The notes: generated by a model not told the origin, from the sequence alone. Positions 44,953 to 54,113 are shown, numbered from the stretch's first letter. The stretch is DNA of 64,000 nucleotides from Acetobacter syzygii (GCF_000964225.1 NZ_BAMZ01000008.1:124001-188000), one strand, 5' to 3'. Translations and numbers: made by a program.

Positions 44953-46371
44953 ATGAAGGCGATTAACACGCTTCGCATGGGGGGGACGGATGTCCTGCCG
45001 CTGGTAGAAGGCGGTAAGGGTGTTGCTGTTTCCACAGGTGTATCGGCCGGGGCCTGGGCTGCTGCGGGGGGTGCTGGTACGATCTCCATCGTCAATGCGG
45101 ACAGCTATGACGAGCAGGGGCGTCCGGTTCCGCAGGTTTATCATGGCCGCACCCGCCGTGAGCGGCATGAGGAGCTGGTGGACTACGCCATTCGTGGCGG
45201 CATTGCGCAGGCCCGCATTGCGCACGAGATTTCGGGCGGGAAAGGTCGTATCCACGCCAATATCCTGTGGGAAATGGCAGCCTCCGAACGGGTGATTACC
45301 GGCGTGCTGGAAGGGGCCAAAGGGCTGATCCACGGCCTGACCTGCGGTGCAGGTATGCCCTACCGGCTGGCGGACATAGCTGCGCGCTTTGGTGTGCACT
45401 ACTATCCTATTGTTTCCTCCGCACGGGCGTTCAATGCGCTGTGGAAGCGGTCTTACAGCAAGTCATCCGACCTGCTGGGCGGCGTTGTGTACGAGGACCC
45501 GTGGCGTGCAGGCGGGCATAACGGCCTGTCCAACACGGAAAACCCTTTTGCGCCTGAAGACCCCTACCCGCGCGTGCTGGCCCTGCGGCAGGCCATGCGT
45601 GGTTTTGGGCTGGATAATACCCCCATTATCATGGCGGGTGGCGTATGGTGGCTGGAAGAATGGCAGGACTGGATTGACAGTGAGGAACTGGGGCCGATTG
45701 CGTTCCAGTTTGGCACGCGCCCGCTCCTGACCAGGGAAAGCCCGATCCCCGATGCGTGGAAGCGCCGGTTGCTCACCCTGAAAAAGGGCGATGTGTACCT
45801 CAACCGTTTTTCACCCACCGGGTTTTATTCCTCTGCCGTTAACAATGGCTTTTTGCACGAACTGCGCCAGCGGGCCGAGCATCAGGTGCCATTTGCCACG
45901 GAAGCTACGGAAGAACTGAGTGCTGCTTACGGCGTAGGCCCCCGCAAGCGTGAGGTGTTCCTGAAGCCCGAAGACGTGGCGCGCGTGCAGCAGTGGGAAA
46001 GCGAAGGGTTTGTTGAACCCCTGCGCACCCCCGATTCCACGCTGATTTTTGTAACCCCCGACCGGGCACGCCTGATTGTGGCGGACCAGACGGACTGCAT
46101 GGGTTGCCTGTCCGAGTGCAAGTTCTCCAACTGGAGCCAGCGCGGACCCAAATACAGCACAGGCCACCGGGCTGACCCGCGGTCGTTCTGTATTCAAAAA
46201 ACGCTTCAGGCTGTGGCCCATGCCTCTGGCCCGGAAGCGGAGCATATTATGGATGACAATCTGATGTTTGGCGGCACCAACGCGTGGCGCTTTGGCACGG
46301 ACCCGTTCTATGCCAATGGGTTTGTGCCAACGACCCAGCAACTGATTGACCGGATTATGACCGGCAAATAA
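44953..46371 (+). CDS. Nitronate monooxygenase-like flavin oxidoreductase
   Basis: The 472-residue product has the TIM-barrel pattern of the 2-nitropropane dioxygenase/YrpB group: 'GVAVSTGVSAGAWAAAGGAG' at the N-terminus, 'YPIVSSARAFNAL', 'PIIMAGGVWWLEEW' and 'IAFQFGTRPLLT' for FMN binding. The C-terminal third adds about 130 residues with a Cys pair in 'DQTDCMGCLSECKFSNW', not usual for nitronate monooxygenase, which might bind a metal. ATG 44953 is preferred because AGGA lies before it. The open frame to 44872 has no protein-like extension. The physiological substrate is unknown. Confidence 0.75.
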   Translation: MKAINTLRMGGTDVLPLVEGGKGVAVSTGVSAGAWAAAGGAGTISIVNADSYDEQGRPVPQVYHGRTRRERHEELVDYAIRGGIAQARIAHEISGGKGRIHANILWEMAASERVITGVLEGAKGLIHGLTCGAGMPYRLADIAARFGVHYYPIVSSARAFNALWKRSYSKSSDLLGGVVYEDPWRAGGHNGLSNTENPFAPEDPYPRVLALRQAMRGFGLDNTPIIMAGGVWWLEEWQDWIDSEELGPIAFQFGTRPLLTRESPIPDAWKRRLLTLKKGDVYLNRFSPTGFYSSAVNNGFLHELRQRAEHQVPFATEATEELSAAYGVGPRKREVFLKPEDVARVQQWESEGFVEPLRTPDSTLIFVTPDRARLIVADQTDCMGCLSECKFSNWSQRGPKYSTGHRADPRSFCIQKTLQAVAHASGPEAEHIMDDNLMFGGTNAWRFGTDPFYANGFVPTTQQLIDRIMTGK

Positions 46372-46436
46372 CCGGTTCCTGCCTTGCACCATCTGCTCGG
46401 TTTATGGGCGCTCTGGTGGTGCAGAAAGGTCAAAAA

Positions 46437-46470
46437 GGCGGCGCTCCGGGTAGGGAGCGCCGCCTTTTTT
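46437..46470. terminator. Bidirectional terminator
   Basis: Perfect 11-bp arms GGCGGCGCTCC and GGAGCGCCGCC with a 6-base loop are flanked by AAAAA on the left and TTTTTT on the right. It can end transcripts from both convergent genes. Confidence 0.93.
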
Positions 46471-46518
46471 GTTGCTGCTGGGCCATGTGGTGCGGCCATT
46501 TGCGGTGTTGACCGCCGC

Positions 46519-46716
46519 TCAGGTGCGCGATGAACTGCGGATGCGGGCGATCTTCTGGTCGGTGGTGTACTGGCTGAGCGCATAGACCGACCAGATGGCT
46601 GCCGGAATCCAGCCAATAAGGGTGACCTGCAAGACAAGGCACACAATGCCTGCCACGGGGCGGCCAATGGTAAAGAACTGAAGCCACGGCACAAGCAGGG
46701 CAAGTATAAGGCGCAT
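46519..46716 (-). CDS. YqaE/Pmp3-family small membrane protein
   Basis: The 65-residue product is almost wholly two membrane helices ('MRLILALLVPWLQFFTIGR' and 'IVCLVLQVTLIGWIPAAIWS'), with the family's 'IGWIPAAIWSVYAL' ending. Pmp3/YqaE proteins are linked to membrane potential and stress tolerance. AAGGAG lies 10 bases upstream of the ATG. It is convergent with the flavin oxidoreductase gene and shares the terminator. Confidence 0.9.
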   Translation of the reverse strand: MRLILALLVPWLQFFTIGRPVAGIVCLVLQVTLIGWIPAAIWSVYALSQYTTDQKIARIRSSSRT

Positions 46717-46951
46717 AACTCATAAACTCCTTGGGTTATGGGCCATGATGGCCACAGTGCGCAGCGCAGGGCAAGAAAACAGGTGCGATCATGGGTTTAT
46801 ACCCACCAAAAACCCGGCCAGCGCTAGGAGGTTGCGGGGGTTGTGTGCTAGAAAATACCCAGCACCGTGGCAACCGGTGTTCAGGTGGATTTGGCGCGGC
46901 GTGCAGGGACAACCCTCCCAGCCCCGCGCAGCATGACAGAACGGATGAACC

Positions 46952-49762
46952 TTGACCGAGATTTCTGACCAGACCGGATCACCGCAGCCTTCAGACCTTC
47001 TGCCCGTGACCATTGAGGAGGAAATGCGCTCCTCCTATCTCGCGTATGCGATGTCGGTAATTGTCAGCCGTGCGTTGCCCGATGTGCGCGATGGTCTTAA
47101 GCCGGTGCACCGGCGCATCCTGTATGCCATGCACGAGAGCGGCTTTACGCACGACAAGCCTTACCGCAAGTCTGCCCGTGCAGTGGGTGAGGTCATGGGT
47201 AAATATCACCCCCATGGCGACAGCTCGATTTACGAGGCCATGGTGCGTATGGCGCAGTCGTGGTCCATGCGGGTCAAACTGATTGACGGGCAGGGGAACT
47301 TTGGCTCGGTCGATGGGGATAGCCCGGCCGCCATGCGTTATACGGAAGCGCGTCTGGCCAAGGCCTCCACCTTCCTGCTGGGTGACATTGACCGCGACAC
47401 GGTCGATTTTCAGCCCAACTACGATGAGAGCGAGAGCGAACCAACGGTTCTGCCCGCGGCATTCCCCAACCTGCTGATCAATGGCGCAACCGGCATTGCG
47501 GTGGGGATGGCAACCAACATTCCCACCCACAACCCCGGCGAGGTGGTGGATGCCACGCTGGCGCTGATTGCCAGACCGGATATGACGCTCGAAGAGCTGA
47601 TGGAGATTGTGCCGGGGCCGGACTTCCCCACAGGTGGCACTATTCTGGGCCGTTCGGGTATTCGCAGCGCGTTTGCCACAGGGCGTGGCTCGGTGATCAT
47701 TCGCGCCAAGGCCGAGATTGAGGAAATCCGCAAGGACCGCAAGGCCATTGTGGTGACCGAGATCCCGTATCAGGTCAACAAGGCCACCTTGCAGGAACGC
47801 ATTGCCGATCTGGTGCGCTCCAAGCAGGTGGAAGGCATTGCCGACATCCGCGACGAATCCGATCGGTCGGGGATGCGCGTGGTTATTGAGATCAAGCGCG
47901 ATGCCACGCCCGAAGTGGTGCTGAACCAGCTTTACCGCTTTACCCAGCTCCAGACCTCCTTTGGTGTGAACATGCTGGCTCTGGATGGGGGTAAACCCCG
48001 CCTTATGGGCCTGAAGGATGTGCTGGAGGCATTTATTGCCTTCCGTGAGGAAGTTATTCTGCGCCGCTCGCGCCATGACCTGAACAAAGCGCGCGACCGG
48101 GCCCACATTCTGGTCGGTCTGGTTATTGCCGTAGCCAATATTGATGCGGTCATAGCCCTGATCCGCGCCGCCCCGGATGCCGCAACCGCACGCGAGGCCC
48201 TTATGGCCGCCCAGTGGGATGCCGCAGATGTGGAACCGCTGCTGGCCTTGATCCATGATGAAGGCAACGTGGTGGTGGACGGCAAGGTCCGCCTGACCGA
48301 AGCGCAGGCCCGTGGTATTCTGGAACTGCGCCTGCAACGCCTGACCGGGCTTGAGCGTGATAAAATCCAGTCCGAACTGTCCGAAGTGGCGGTGCGTATT
48401 AATGAACTGCTGGAAATTATCAGCAGCCGCCCCCGCCGTATGGAAGTGCTGTGCGAGGAACTCTCCCGCGCCCGCGCCGAGCTGGTAACCCCCCGCGTAA
48501 CCGACATTACCGACTATGACGGCGATCAGGATGATGAAAGCCTGATCGAACCCGGTCAGATGGTTGTGACCATTACGCGTGAAGGCTTTATTAAGCGCAC
48601 CCCGCTTGATGTGTTCCGTGCCCAGAACCGGGGTGGCCGTGGCCGCACCGGGGCAGGAACACGCGGGGACGATATTGTGGTGCGCTCCTTTAATGCGCAT
48701 ACGCACCAGTGGGTCATGTTCTTCTCCTCCGGGGGTAAGGTGTACCGCCAGAAGGTCTGGCGTCTGCCAGAGGCCGGGCCAGCCGCCAAGGGCCGCGCAC
48801 TGGTCAACCTGCTGCCCGACCTTGGAACGGATACCATTACCGCCGTGCTCCCCCTGCCGCAGGATGAGGAACTATGGGAAAGCCTGCACCTGATCTTTGC
48901 CACAGCCAGTGGCGGGGTGCGGCGTAACCGGCTGAGCGACTTCCGCAACATCCGCGTATCCGGCATGATCGCCATGAAGCTTGATGAAGGCGATAGCCTG
49001 ATTGGCGTTGCCACCTGCCGCGAAGGGCAGGATGTGTTCCTTGCAACCCGCAAGGCCCGCTGCATCCGCTTCCAGATTACGGATGATACGGTGCGTGTGT
49101 TTGCCGGGCGCGGGTCGTCTGGTGTGCGTGGGATCCGTCTGGCCGAAGGCGACCGGGTGATCAGCCTTGCCGTGCTGAACCATGTTGAGGCCACGGTGGA
49201 AGAGCGCGCGGCCTACCTGCGCATGGCCAATGCCAAACGCCGGGCCGAAAACGCCGCCGACACCGAGGATGATGCAGAAACACCCGTGGTTGACACCGAT
49301 GAGGACGAAGCCGCAACCGGCACCGAAGCCCTGACCCCCGAACGCTTTGCCCAGCTTGAAGCGGCGGAAGAGGTGCTGCTGATTGTGAGCGATGGCGGGT
49401 TTGGCCGCCGGTCCTCCGCCTATGACTACCGCGTAAGCGGGCGTGGCGGGCAGGGGATTACCAATATGACCTTCTCTGCCAACAAGCGGGGTACGGAGGT
49501 GGCGGCAACGCTGCCCGTGCTGCCGGGTACGGATGTTATGCTGGTAACCGATGCGGGCCGACTGATCCGTGTGCCGGTTGATCAGGTGCGCATTATGGCC
49601 CGCCAGGCCAGTGGTGTAACCCTGCTGCGGCTCAATGATGCGGAGCGCATTACCAGTGTGTTCCCGGTCATGGACGATGGGGAGGATGATGCGGGTGAGG
49701 CGGAAGATGCCGCCAATTCTGCACCGCAGCCCCCCACCGATGGTGCCGGTTCCGCTCTATGA
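46952..49762 (+). CDS. gyrA: DNA gyrase subunit A
   Basis: GyrA is the DNA-cleaving subunit. The 936-residue protein starts at TTG 46952, since an in-frame stop lies two codons before and no ATG precedes '[12 protein letters not shown]'. The catalytic Tyr130 is in '[13 protein letters not shown]'. In the quinolone region, Ser91 and Glu95 ('[12 protein letters not shown]') take the places of E. coli Ser83 and Asp87, so no resistance change is seen. The GyrA box is 'QNRGGRG'. The C-terminal beta-pinwheel has an acidic insertion (about residues 765-800). coaD overlaps the stop by 4 bp. Confidence 0.97.
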   Translation: MTEISDQTGSPQPSDLLPVTIEEEMRSSYLAYAMSVIVSRALPDVRDGLKPVHRRILYAMHESGFTHDKPYRKSARAVGEVMGKYHPHGDSSIYEAMVRMAQSWSMRVKLIDGQGNFGSVDGDSPAAMRYTEARLAKASTFLLGDIDRDTVDFQPNYDESESEPTVLPAAFPNLLINGATGIAVGMATNIPTHNPGEVVDATLALIARPDMTLEELMEIVPGPDFPTGGTILGRSGIRSAFATGRGSVIIRAKAEIEEIRKDRKAIVVTEIPYQVNKATLQERIADLVRSKQVEGIADIRDESDRSGMRVVIEIKRDATPEVVLNQLYRFTQLQTSFGVNMLALDGGKPRLMGLKDVLEAFIAFREEVILRRSRHDLNKARDRAHILVGLVIAVANIDAVIALIRAAPDAATAREALMAAQWDAADVEPLLALIHDEGNVVVDGKVRLTEAQARGILELRLQRLTGLERDKIQSELSEVAVRINELLEIISSRPRRMEVLCEELSRARAELVTPRVTDITDYDGDQDDESLIEPGQMVVTITREGFIKRTPLDVFRAQNRGGRGRTGAGTRGDDIVVRSFNAHTHQWVMFFSSGGKVYRQKVWRLPEAGPAAKGRALVNLLPDLGTDTITAVLPLPQDEELWESLHLIFATASGGVRRNRLSDFRNIRVSGMIAMKLDEGDSLIGVATCREGQDVFLATRKARCIRFQITDDTVRVFAGRGSSGVRGIRLAEGDRVISLAVLNHVEATVEERAAYLRMANAKRRAENAADTEDDAETPVVDTDEDEAATGTEALTPERFAQLEAAEEVLLIVSDGGFGRRSSAYDYRVSGRGGQGITNMTFSANKRGTEVAATLPVLPGTDVMLVTDAGRLIRVPVDQVRIMARQASGVTLLRLNDAERITSVFPVMDDGEDDAGEAEDAANSAPQPPTDGAGSAL

Positions 49763-50286
49763 GCAGCTCTGCTGCCGCTCCCAGACGTGTCGGGCTTTAT
49801 GCTGGCACGTTTGACCCGGTAACAGTCGGCCATCTGGATGTTATTGAGCGGGCCAGCCGGTTGGTGGACCGGCTGATTATCGGGGTGGCGCACAACCCCG
49901 GCAAAAGCCCGCTTATGCCGCTGGAAGAGCGGATGGAGTGTGTACGCGAGGCGCTGCCTGCCATTAAGGCCCGCACAGGGGGGGACATGGCGGTGGTTTC
50001 TTTCCATTCCCTGCTGGTGGAGGCTGTGCGGGCCAATGGTGCAACACTGATCTTCCGTGGTCTGCGCGTTCTGTCCGACTTTGATTACGAAGTGCAGATG
50101 ACGGGCGTGAACCGCAGGCTTGATAGCGGGATAGAAACCGTGTTCCTTATGGCATCCGAGCGTACGCAGTTTATTTCTTCCCGGATGGTGAAGGAAATTG
50201 CCAGTTATAGTGGCGATATTTCGGAGTTTGTAACACCCTACACGCAGGCGCGGCTGCTGGCCCGTCTGGCTGAACGCACGGGCTGA
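49759..50286 (+). CDS. coaD: Phosphopantetheine adenylyltransferase
   Basis: CoaD converts 4'-phosphopantetheine and ATP to dephospho-CoA. The 175-residue protein carries '[20 protein letters not shown]' (GTFDP and TxGH nucleotidyltransferase motif), '[20 protein letters not shown]' and '[18 protein letters not shown]'. It starts inside the gyrA stop (ATGA overlap), an unusual but known pairing in acetic acid bacteria relatives. It is followed by a cyclophilin gene after 44 bp. Confidence 0.97.
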   Translation: MSSSAAAPRRVGLYAGTFDPVTVGHLDVIERASRLVDRLIIGVAHNPGKSPLMPLEERMECVREALPAIKARTGGDMAVVSFHSLLVEAVRANGATLIFRGLRVLSDFDYEVQMTGVNRRLDSGIETVFLMASERTQFISSRMVKEIASYSGDISEFVTPYTQARLLARLAERTG

Positions 50287-50330
50287 ACCGCACGTTTGCC
50301 CTGGGTGTTGCCTTAACAGGAGAGTTTCTG

Positions 50331-50822
50331 ATGTCCACAGAAGATAAAAAAGACCTGATTTATATGGATGTGCCCGCAGGCCGCGTGGTTATTCGCCTGC
50401 GCCCTGATCTGGCCCCCAAGGCCGCCGAACGCCTGCGCACGCTGGCCGAGCAGGGCTTTTACGATAACGTGGCCTTCCACCGCGTTATTCCGGGCTTTAT
50501 GGCCCAAGGTGGCGACCCCACGGGCACGGGTATGCACGGTTCCGACCTGCCGGACCTGCCCGCCGAATTTACCAACAAGGCCAAGTTTGAACGCGGCACC
50601 ATTGGCATGGCCCGTACATCCGACCCGAACAGCGCAAACAGCCAGTTCTTTATTATGTTCGAACCCTCCCCCCATCTGGATGGGCAGTACACCATTGTGG
50701 GTGAGGTGATTGAGGGCATGGAGAACGTGGACAAGATCAAACGCGGTTCGGGCATGTCTGGCGTGGTGAACGACCCCGACCGGATTGCCAAGATGGTCCC
50801 TGCGGACAAGGCGGAAGCCTAA
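50331..50822 (+). CDS. Cyclophilin-type peptidyl-prolyl isomerase
   Basis: The 163-residue protein is a cytoplasmic cyclophilin (no signal peptide). 'FHRVIPGFMAQGGDPTGTG' holds the catalytic Arg and substrate loop, and 'GTIGMARTSDPNSANSQFFI' is the family core. It speeds cis-trans isomerisation of Xaa-Pro bonds. AGGAG precedes the ATG at 50331. It ends the gyrA-coaD-ppi run and is followed by a clear terminator. Confidence 0.96.
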   Translation: MSTEDKKDLIYMDVPAGRVVIRLRPDLAPKAAERLRTLAEQGFYDNVAFHRVIPGFMAQGGDPTGTGMHGSDLPDLPAEFTNKAKFERGTIGMARTSDPNSANSQFFIMFEPSPHLDGQYTIVGEVIEGMENVDKIKRGSGMSGVVNDPDRIAKMVPADKAEA

Positions 50823-50834
50823 GCATTGCACAAG

Positions 50835-50863
50835 CGGCCCGCCCTACCCGGCGGGCCGTTTTT
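50835..50863 (+). terminator. Rho-independent terminator after the cyclophilin gene
   Basis: Arms CGGCCCGCC and GGCGGGCCG, 9 bp each with a 6-base loop, are followed by TTTTT. It lies 12 bp after the stop. Confidence 0.93.
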
Positions 50864-50896
50864 GTATGGGCAGGGCGGAAAAATGCCTTTCTGCGC

Positions 50897-50925
50897 TTGA
50901 CGCAAGGGGTTAATCCGGTTAGGAA
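50897..50925 (+). promoter_or_regulatory. Predicted promoter of tRNA-Lys
   Basis: TTGACG (-35) is followed after 17 bp by TAGGAA (-10), 46 bp upstream of the tRNA 5' end. Confidence 0.6.
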
Positions 50926-50971
50926 CAGCCCCATCGCGCACGGATGACTGATCCCGCGTGATCTTGTGTGT

Positions 50972-51047
50972 GAGCCGGTAGCTCAGTCGGTAGAGCATTC
51001 GACTTTTAATCGAATGGTCGAGGGTTCGAGTCCCTCCCGGCTCACCA
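50972..51047 (+). tRNA. tRNA-Lys (anticodon UUU)
   Basis: The 76-base gene folds as a cloverleaf. The acceptor stem is GAGCCGG/CCGGCTC, the D-loop contains AGCTCAGTCGGTAGAGC, the anticodon stem TTCGA/TCGAA encloses loop CTTTTAA, and the T-arm is GAGGGTTCGAGTCCCTC. CCA is encoded at 51045-51047. The next recognisable features are prophage genes, so its 3' end is the likely integration target. Confidence 0.97.
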
Positions 51048-51361
51048 TTCCTTCCAGAAAATCGCTAAAAACTGCCAATCCGCTCAGGGTTATCAAACAG
51101 AGTTATATAATTATTTTTGCTCTGTGGCATGGCTCTGGCATCTTCGGCGGGTTTTTGCCGTTAGGGTTGCTGGGGGTCACCTGCTGTTTCCACAACGGGT
51201 CAGTGGCGTGCGACCGTTGCGATGGGGGCGGAAAGCCGCTTGCCCATCCGGCCTTGGTGGGAGCTGGTTGATGGTGGGTGCGTTGCTGTGGGGTGGGCGG
51301 AACCGCGTGATCTTGCAATTTGTGTTGAACCGCCGCATATCGCCGCGTGGAGACAGCAGGA
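51048..51361. other. Gene-free stretch after tRNA-Lys
   Basis: These 314 bp hold no reading frame with protein-like character. AT-rich sequence at 51095-51120 could carry a promoter. A prophage left attachment site would begin in the tRNA 3' end, but the matching right copy is outside the window. Confidence 0.4.
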
Positions 51362-51862
51362 ATGACTGACGATAAAGACTTTGCCCTATGGCTTGCCAAA
51401 GAAAAAAAGGCGCTGGCAGATGCAGGTTACCGCGAGGTCGCCCGTGCGTTCCATAGGGTTAAGGGGTGCCTGGCATCGGCGCTTGTTCTGACTGTTACCC
51501 TGACCAGCGCTTCTGTGGCGGGGGCGTGTTCGCAGCGGGAGTATTCTCTGGTCTGTGGGTTTCTGGCGCTGGGGTTTGCCATAACGGGTGGCCTGTGTGC
51601 CGTGGGGCTTTATTCGGGTCCGCTCCTGTCCAAAAATGTAGGGCCGGAAGGGGTGGATACCATTCTGTCCGATGTGCCCACGCGGGATGAGGCACAGGCC
51701 AGCCTGTGGCTGGCCTATACGGTGTTCTTTATTACGGGGGAAAACAGCAAACTGCTGGGTAAAGGGCGGCGCTGGCTTAGGGCTGCGTGGATCTCCCTTA
51801 GCCTTACACCCCCTGTGGCGTTTGTGCTGGCTGTGGCTTGTGGTGCGTGGAGCGCGTTTTAA
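51362..51862 (+). CDS. Uncharacterised membrane protein at the prophage left end
   Basis: The 166-residue product starts at ATG 51362 behind CAGCAGGA. It has a charged N-terminus, then three hydrophobic segments (about residues 32-52, 58-80, 140-160), and a soluble stretch with 'DVPTRDEAQASLWLAY'. I recognise no family. Its place at the prophage edge makes a moron or superinfection-exclusion role possible, but nothing in the sequence proves this. Confidence 0.55.
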   Translation: MTDDKDFALWLAKEKKALADAGYREVARAFHRVKGCLASALVLTVTLTSASVAGACSQREYSLVCGFLALGFAITGGLCAVGLYSGPLLSKNVGPEGVDTILSDVPTRDEAQASLWLAYTVFFITGENSKLLGKGRRWLRAAWISLSLTPPVAFVLAVACGAWSAF

Positions 51863-52110
51863 GGTTTGCTGGCCCATGGTGCTTCTGGTGTAAAATGGCA
51901 TAGGCCCTGCGGGGGTGTTGCGGTGGTTCGTGTGCATGATGTGCCAGTCTTGAACCCTGTATAAAAATCCCTTGTACCTGCGCGCAGTTTGTGGCATGGG
52001 GGAAGGTATCGTCGCCAGTGTTGCACCCAATCCGATGTGGTGCATCGCCTTCTGCCAGAAGTGCTGCGGCTTTTCCTCCCGATCATTCTGTTAAAAACCC
52101 TAGCCTGAAT

Positions 52111-52139
52111 ATGCTCCTTTTTTGGGAGCATTTTTTTTT
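52111..52139 (+). terminator. Strong terminator in gene-free stretch 51863-52264
   Basis: Arms ATGCTCC and GGAGCAT with a 7-base loop are followed by nine Ts (52131-52139). It lies 249 bp after the preceding gene, far for that gene's own end. The 402-bp gap also holds TATAAA at about 51960 and no protein-like frame, so a small RNA could end here. Confidence 0.88.
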
Positions 52140-52264
52140 GCAGGGTGTGTGCGTAGCGTGTGCAGGGGTGTGCCTGCACGGGCGGGGGATTGGCTGATCT
52201 GGGCTTCTGTTTTGCAGTGTGGGGGCTGGTAAACGCTCAACCATGAATAATGGAGGTTTTGAGT

Positions 52265-52651
52265 ATGGCCAATACAGGCCAGAACGCACCTGCTGCGGGT
52301 GCCATAACGTGTAACACTGCCAAGGTTGCGGCTATTGTTGCTTTTATTCCCTCGTTCTTTGCCATGCTTCCCCAGAACGTGGCTCTGGCTATCTGTGCTG
52401 GTATGGTAACCTGTGCCGCCATAACGGCAGCCGTACCAGCCCCTGCACATAGCCGGGTTCTGGTCGTGCTGTATCAGATTGTGCGTGTTGCAGGGCTTGG
52501 GGTGCAGTACGCAGTGCCGTACATGGCAACGCATCTGGCCAAGGGTAGTCTTGCTGGCGCTGGAGCAGCGACCAGTGGTGCGGCCAGTGTGGCCGAGGGC
52601 CAGCCTGCTACCCCGGCCACAAGCCAGCCGCCGGGGGCTCCGCTGGCATAA
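52265..52651 (+). CDS. Small phage membrane protein, holin-like
   Basis: The 128-residue product starts at ATG 52265 behind GGAGG. It has two or three hydrophobic segments ('VAAIVAFIPSFFAMLP', 'VALAICAGMVTCAAITAAV', 'VLVVLYQIVRVAGLGVQYAV') and a Pro/Ala/Ser-rich tail. Size, membrane character and position before a lipoprotein and other small genes suggest a holin or related lysis gene; no endolysin is seen next to it. The function is tentative. Confidence 0.5.
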   Translation: MANTGQNAPAAGAITCNTAKVAAIVAFIPSFFAMLPQNVALAICAGMVTCAAITAAVPAPAHSRVLVVLYQIVRVAGLGVQYAVPYMATHLAKGSLAGAGAATSGAASVAEGQPATPATSQPPGAPLA

Positions 52652-52898
52652 CTGCCAAGGTCTGTTCCGGTACATCAAAGCTTATATCTACAGGGATTTC
52701 CACTGGTGCATCTACAGGTGCATCCTCTGGCGTATCGCTTGGTGCATCAGCCAGAAGCACCAATCGGTATGGCTCCCCCCCGGCACCATGCCAGTTGGCG
52801 TGTGTGTGGCGGATGCCGCGGCCAGTACCTTGGCAACCGGGGCTGGTGTTGTGCGGCGCAGCACCACACTACGCTCATCATTCTTCCTGACAGGATAA
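52638..52898 (+). pseudogene. Possible frameshifted small phage gene
   Basis: Between the holin-like gene and the lipoprotein gene, two frames look protein-like. One gives 'STGISTGASTGASSGVSLG' and ends in 'NRYGSPP'. It meets, at a run of seven Cs (52775-52781), a second frame giving 'GTMPVGVCVADAAASTLATG' up to a TAA at 52896-52898. A one-base change in the C run would join them. It may be a decayed gene, a sequencing error, or chance. Confidence 0.3.
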
Positions 52899-52904
52899 AA
52901 TAAT

Positions 52905-53363
52905 ATGAAAAAAACTGCTGTAGCAGGCAGCCTTGCGGCACTGTGCCTGCTGTGCTCCTGCGCGCAAACCGCACAGGGCAAATTGCGGCAGGCTGTGTAC
53001 GATACGGCCAGTGCGTACCATTTACTTGCCAGCCCCATGCCCGATGTTATGGCCGACCGTGTGCCGGGTGTGCACCTGAATACCGTGCAGAAAAATCTGG
53101 CCCGGCAAACCAGCCAGACCGTGCTGGATGCCCTGACCAACCTTGAACACGCCATTCAGACCAACAGCACGGTAACAGAAACGGCTGTGGCGGCACTTCA
53201 GGCAGATTTTGCCCGGTTTTCCACCTGCTGGGCAGGGCTTAGGGCGGGGGGTGCTGCACCGGCAGGCTGCACGGCATCCACCAGTGTGCCGTCTGCTGCG
53301 GCAGCCTCCCCATCTGCGCTGCCCACCACAACAACAGCATCCGTAACAACTGGAAAGAACTGA
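52905..53363 (+). CDS. Phage lipoprotein, possible spanin-type
   Basis: The 152-residue product has a lipoprotein signal 'MKKTAVAGSLAALCLLCSC' with lipidated Cys at residue 19. A helical part with 'VLDALTNLEHAIQTNSTVTE' and a Ser/Thr/Pro-rich C-terminus follow. Small lipoproteins in the lysis region can be outer-membrane spanins, but this one is longer than usual Rz1. AGGAT lies before the ATG. The next gene starts 3 bp after the stop, so they are cotranscribed. Confidence 0.6.
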   Translation: MKKTAVAGSLAALCLLCSCAQTAQGKLRQAVYDTASAYHLLASPMPDVMADRVPGVHLNTVQKNLARQTSQTVLDALTNLEHAIQTNSTVTETAVAALQADFARFSTCWAGLRAGGAAPAGCTASTSVPSAAAASPSALPTTTTASVTTGKN

Positions 53364-53366
53364 ACC

Positions 53367-53567
53367 ATGACCGCAGCAGAAATAAGCGCCATATTGGGTG
53401 TGGTCGGGACTGTTGTCTCGCTGGCCGAAAAATATGGACCACAGGCGTACGACACGGTTTTGAACGCGATTGAACAGAGCAAAAACGGCACAGGCCCGAC
53501 CGATGCAGATATTGCCGCGATTTTTGCCAAATGTCAGGCCGACAATGCCGCCATTCAGTCAGCCTGA
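53367..53567 (+). CDS. Small phage protein of unknown function
   Basis: The 66-residue product begins with a hydrophobic segment ('ISAILGVVGTVVSLAEKYGP') and continues with a soluble helical part ('DADIAAIFAKCQADNAAIQS'). It follows the lipoprotein gene by 3 bp. No family is recognised. It is followed by a very small frame after 21 bp. Confidence 0.6.
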   Translation: MTAAEISAILGVVGTVVSLAEKYGPQAYDTVLNAIEQSKNGTGPTDADIAAIFAKCQADNAAIQSA

Positions 53568-53588
53568 CCCCGTAGGATACGCGCGGCT

Positions 53589-53711
53589 ATGACTGTGGAT
53601 TTTGAATGCGGTATGGTGCTGGGCGGGAGTGTGGTTGGGCTTGTAGGGGTGGCGCTGGCTGTGGCGCTGCGCCTGCTTGCCCGGCACCAGGGGAGCTGGC
53701 CGGGGGACTGA
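53589..53711 (+). CDS. Very small membrane protein
   Basis: This 40-residue frame (ATG 53589 to TGA 53709-53711) encodes one membrane helix ('MVLGGSVVGLVGVALAVALR') with a charged C-terminal end. It lies 21 bp after the preceding small gene in the same direction. Length and a lone helix fit a phage lysis accessory protein, but the frame is short enough to be chance. Confidence 0.4.
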   Translation: MTVDFECGMVLGGSVVGLVGVALAVALRLLARHQGSWPGD

Positions 53712-53751
53712 AGCAAACACAGCCCCCGTTCCCGGGGCGGGCGGCTGGCGC

Positions 53752-54081
53752 TCAGGGGCGCAAGGCGGCCCGTTGTGCCTGTATGTGGCGCTCCAGCAGG
53801 TCGCGCACGGTCTGGACGATCTCGCCTATGCTTTCCTCGCAGTAATGGTGTTGGGTTCTGGCAAAGGCGGCATCGGAATAACAGGGCCATTGCAGGCTGT
53901 GGCTGGCAGCGCGCAGGTGCCGTATGGCCTGTTCGTACCGGGTGAGTTCCTCTGCCGTGGCGCTGGGCAGGGTGTCGGTGCTGAACAGGCCGCGCAGGGC
54001 AGCTTGGGTGTAGGCATCGGCCTGCGCTGGGGGTGGGTTAAAACAGGTCGTATGCGGTTCCAAAGTGCTCTCCCTCAACAT
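53752..54081 (-). CDS. Small prophage protein under likely repressor control
   Basis: The 109-residue product (ATG 54081) is soluble, with polar helices and several His and Cys residues ('QHHYCEESIGEIVQTVRDLL'). No family is recognised. It lies on the - strand downstream of the repressor gene. A 19-bp repressor-type operator (54095-54113) lies 14 bp upstream of the start, so it is probably controlled by the repressor. Confidence 0.55.
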   Translation of the reverse strand: MLRESTLEPHTTCFNPPPAQADAYTQAALRGLFSTDTLPSATAEELTRYEQAIRHLRAASHSLQWPCYSDAAFARTQHHYCEESIGEIVQTVRDLLERHIQAQRAALRP

Positions 54082-54094
54082 CGTGCGGCCAGTA

Positions 54095-54113
54095 TGTGCA
54101 TAATAAACGCACA
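54095..54113 (-). promoter_or_regulatory. Predicted repressor operator 1
   Basis: TGTGCATAATAAACGCACA (+ strand) has TGTGC/GCACA arms around nine bases. It shares positions 1-4, 7 and 13-19 with the two operators at 55013 and 55035. It lies directly upstream of the - strand gene 53752-54081. Confidence 0.7.

Noticed and set aside
47210-47240. Quinolone-resistance change in gyrA
   Set aside because: Ser91 and Glu95 are the ordinary residues for this position in many bacteria; no Leu, Asn or Gly change is seen.
46991-48706. Long - strand frame of 571 residues opposite gyrA
   Set aside because: It mirrors gyrA codons, has skewed His/Gly-rich composition and matches no family.
51048-51361. Phage integrase next to tRNA-Lys
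   Set aside because: No frame with tyrosine or serine recombinase motifs exists here; it must lie outside the window if present.
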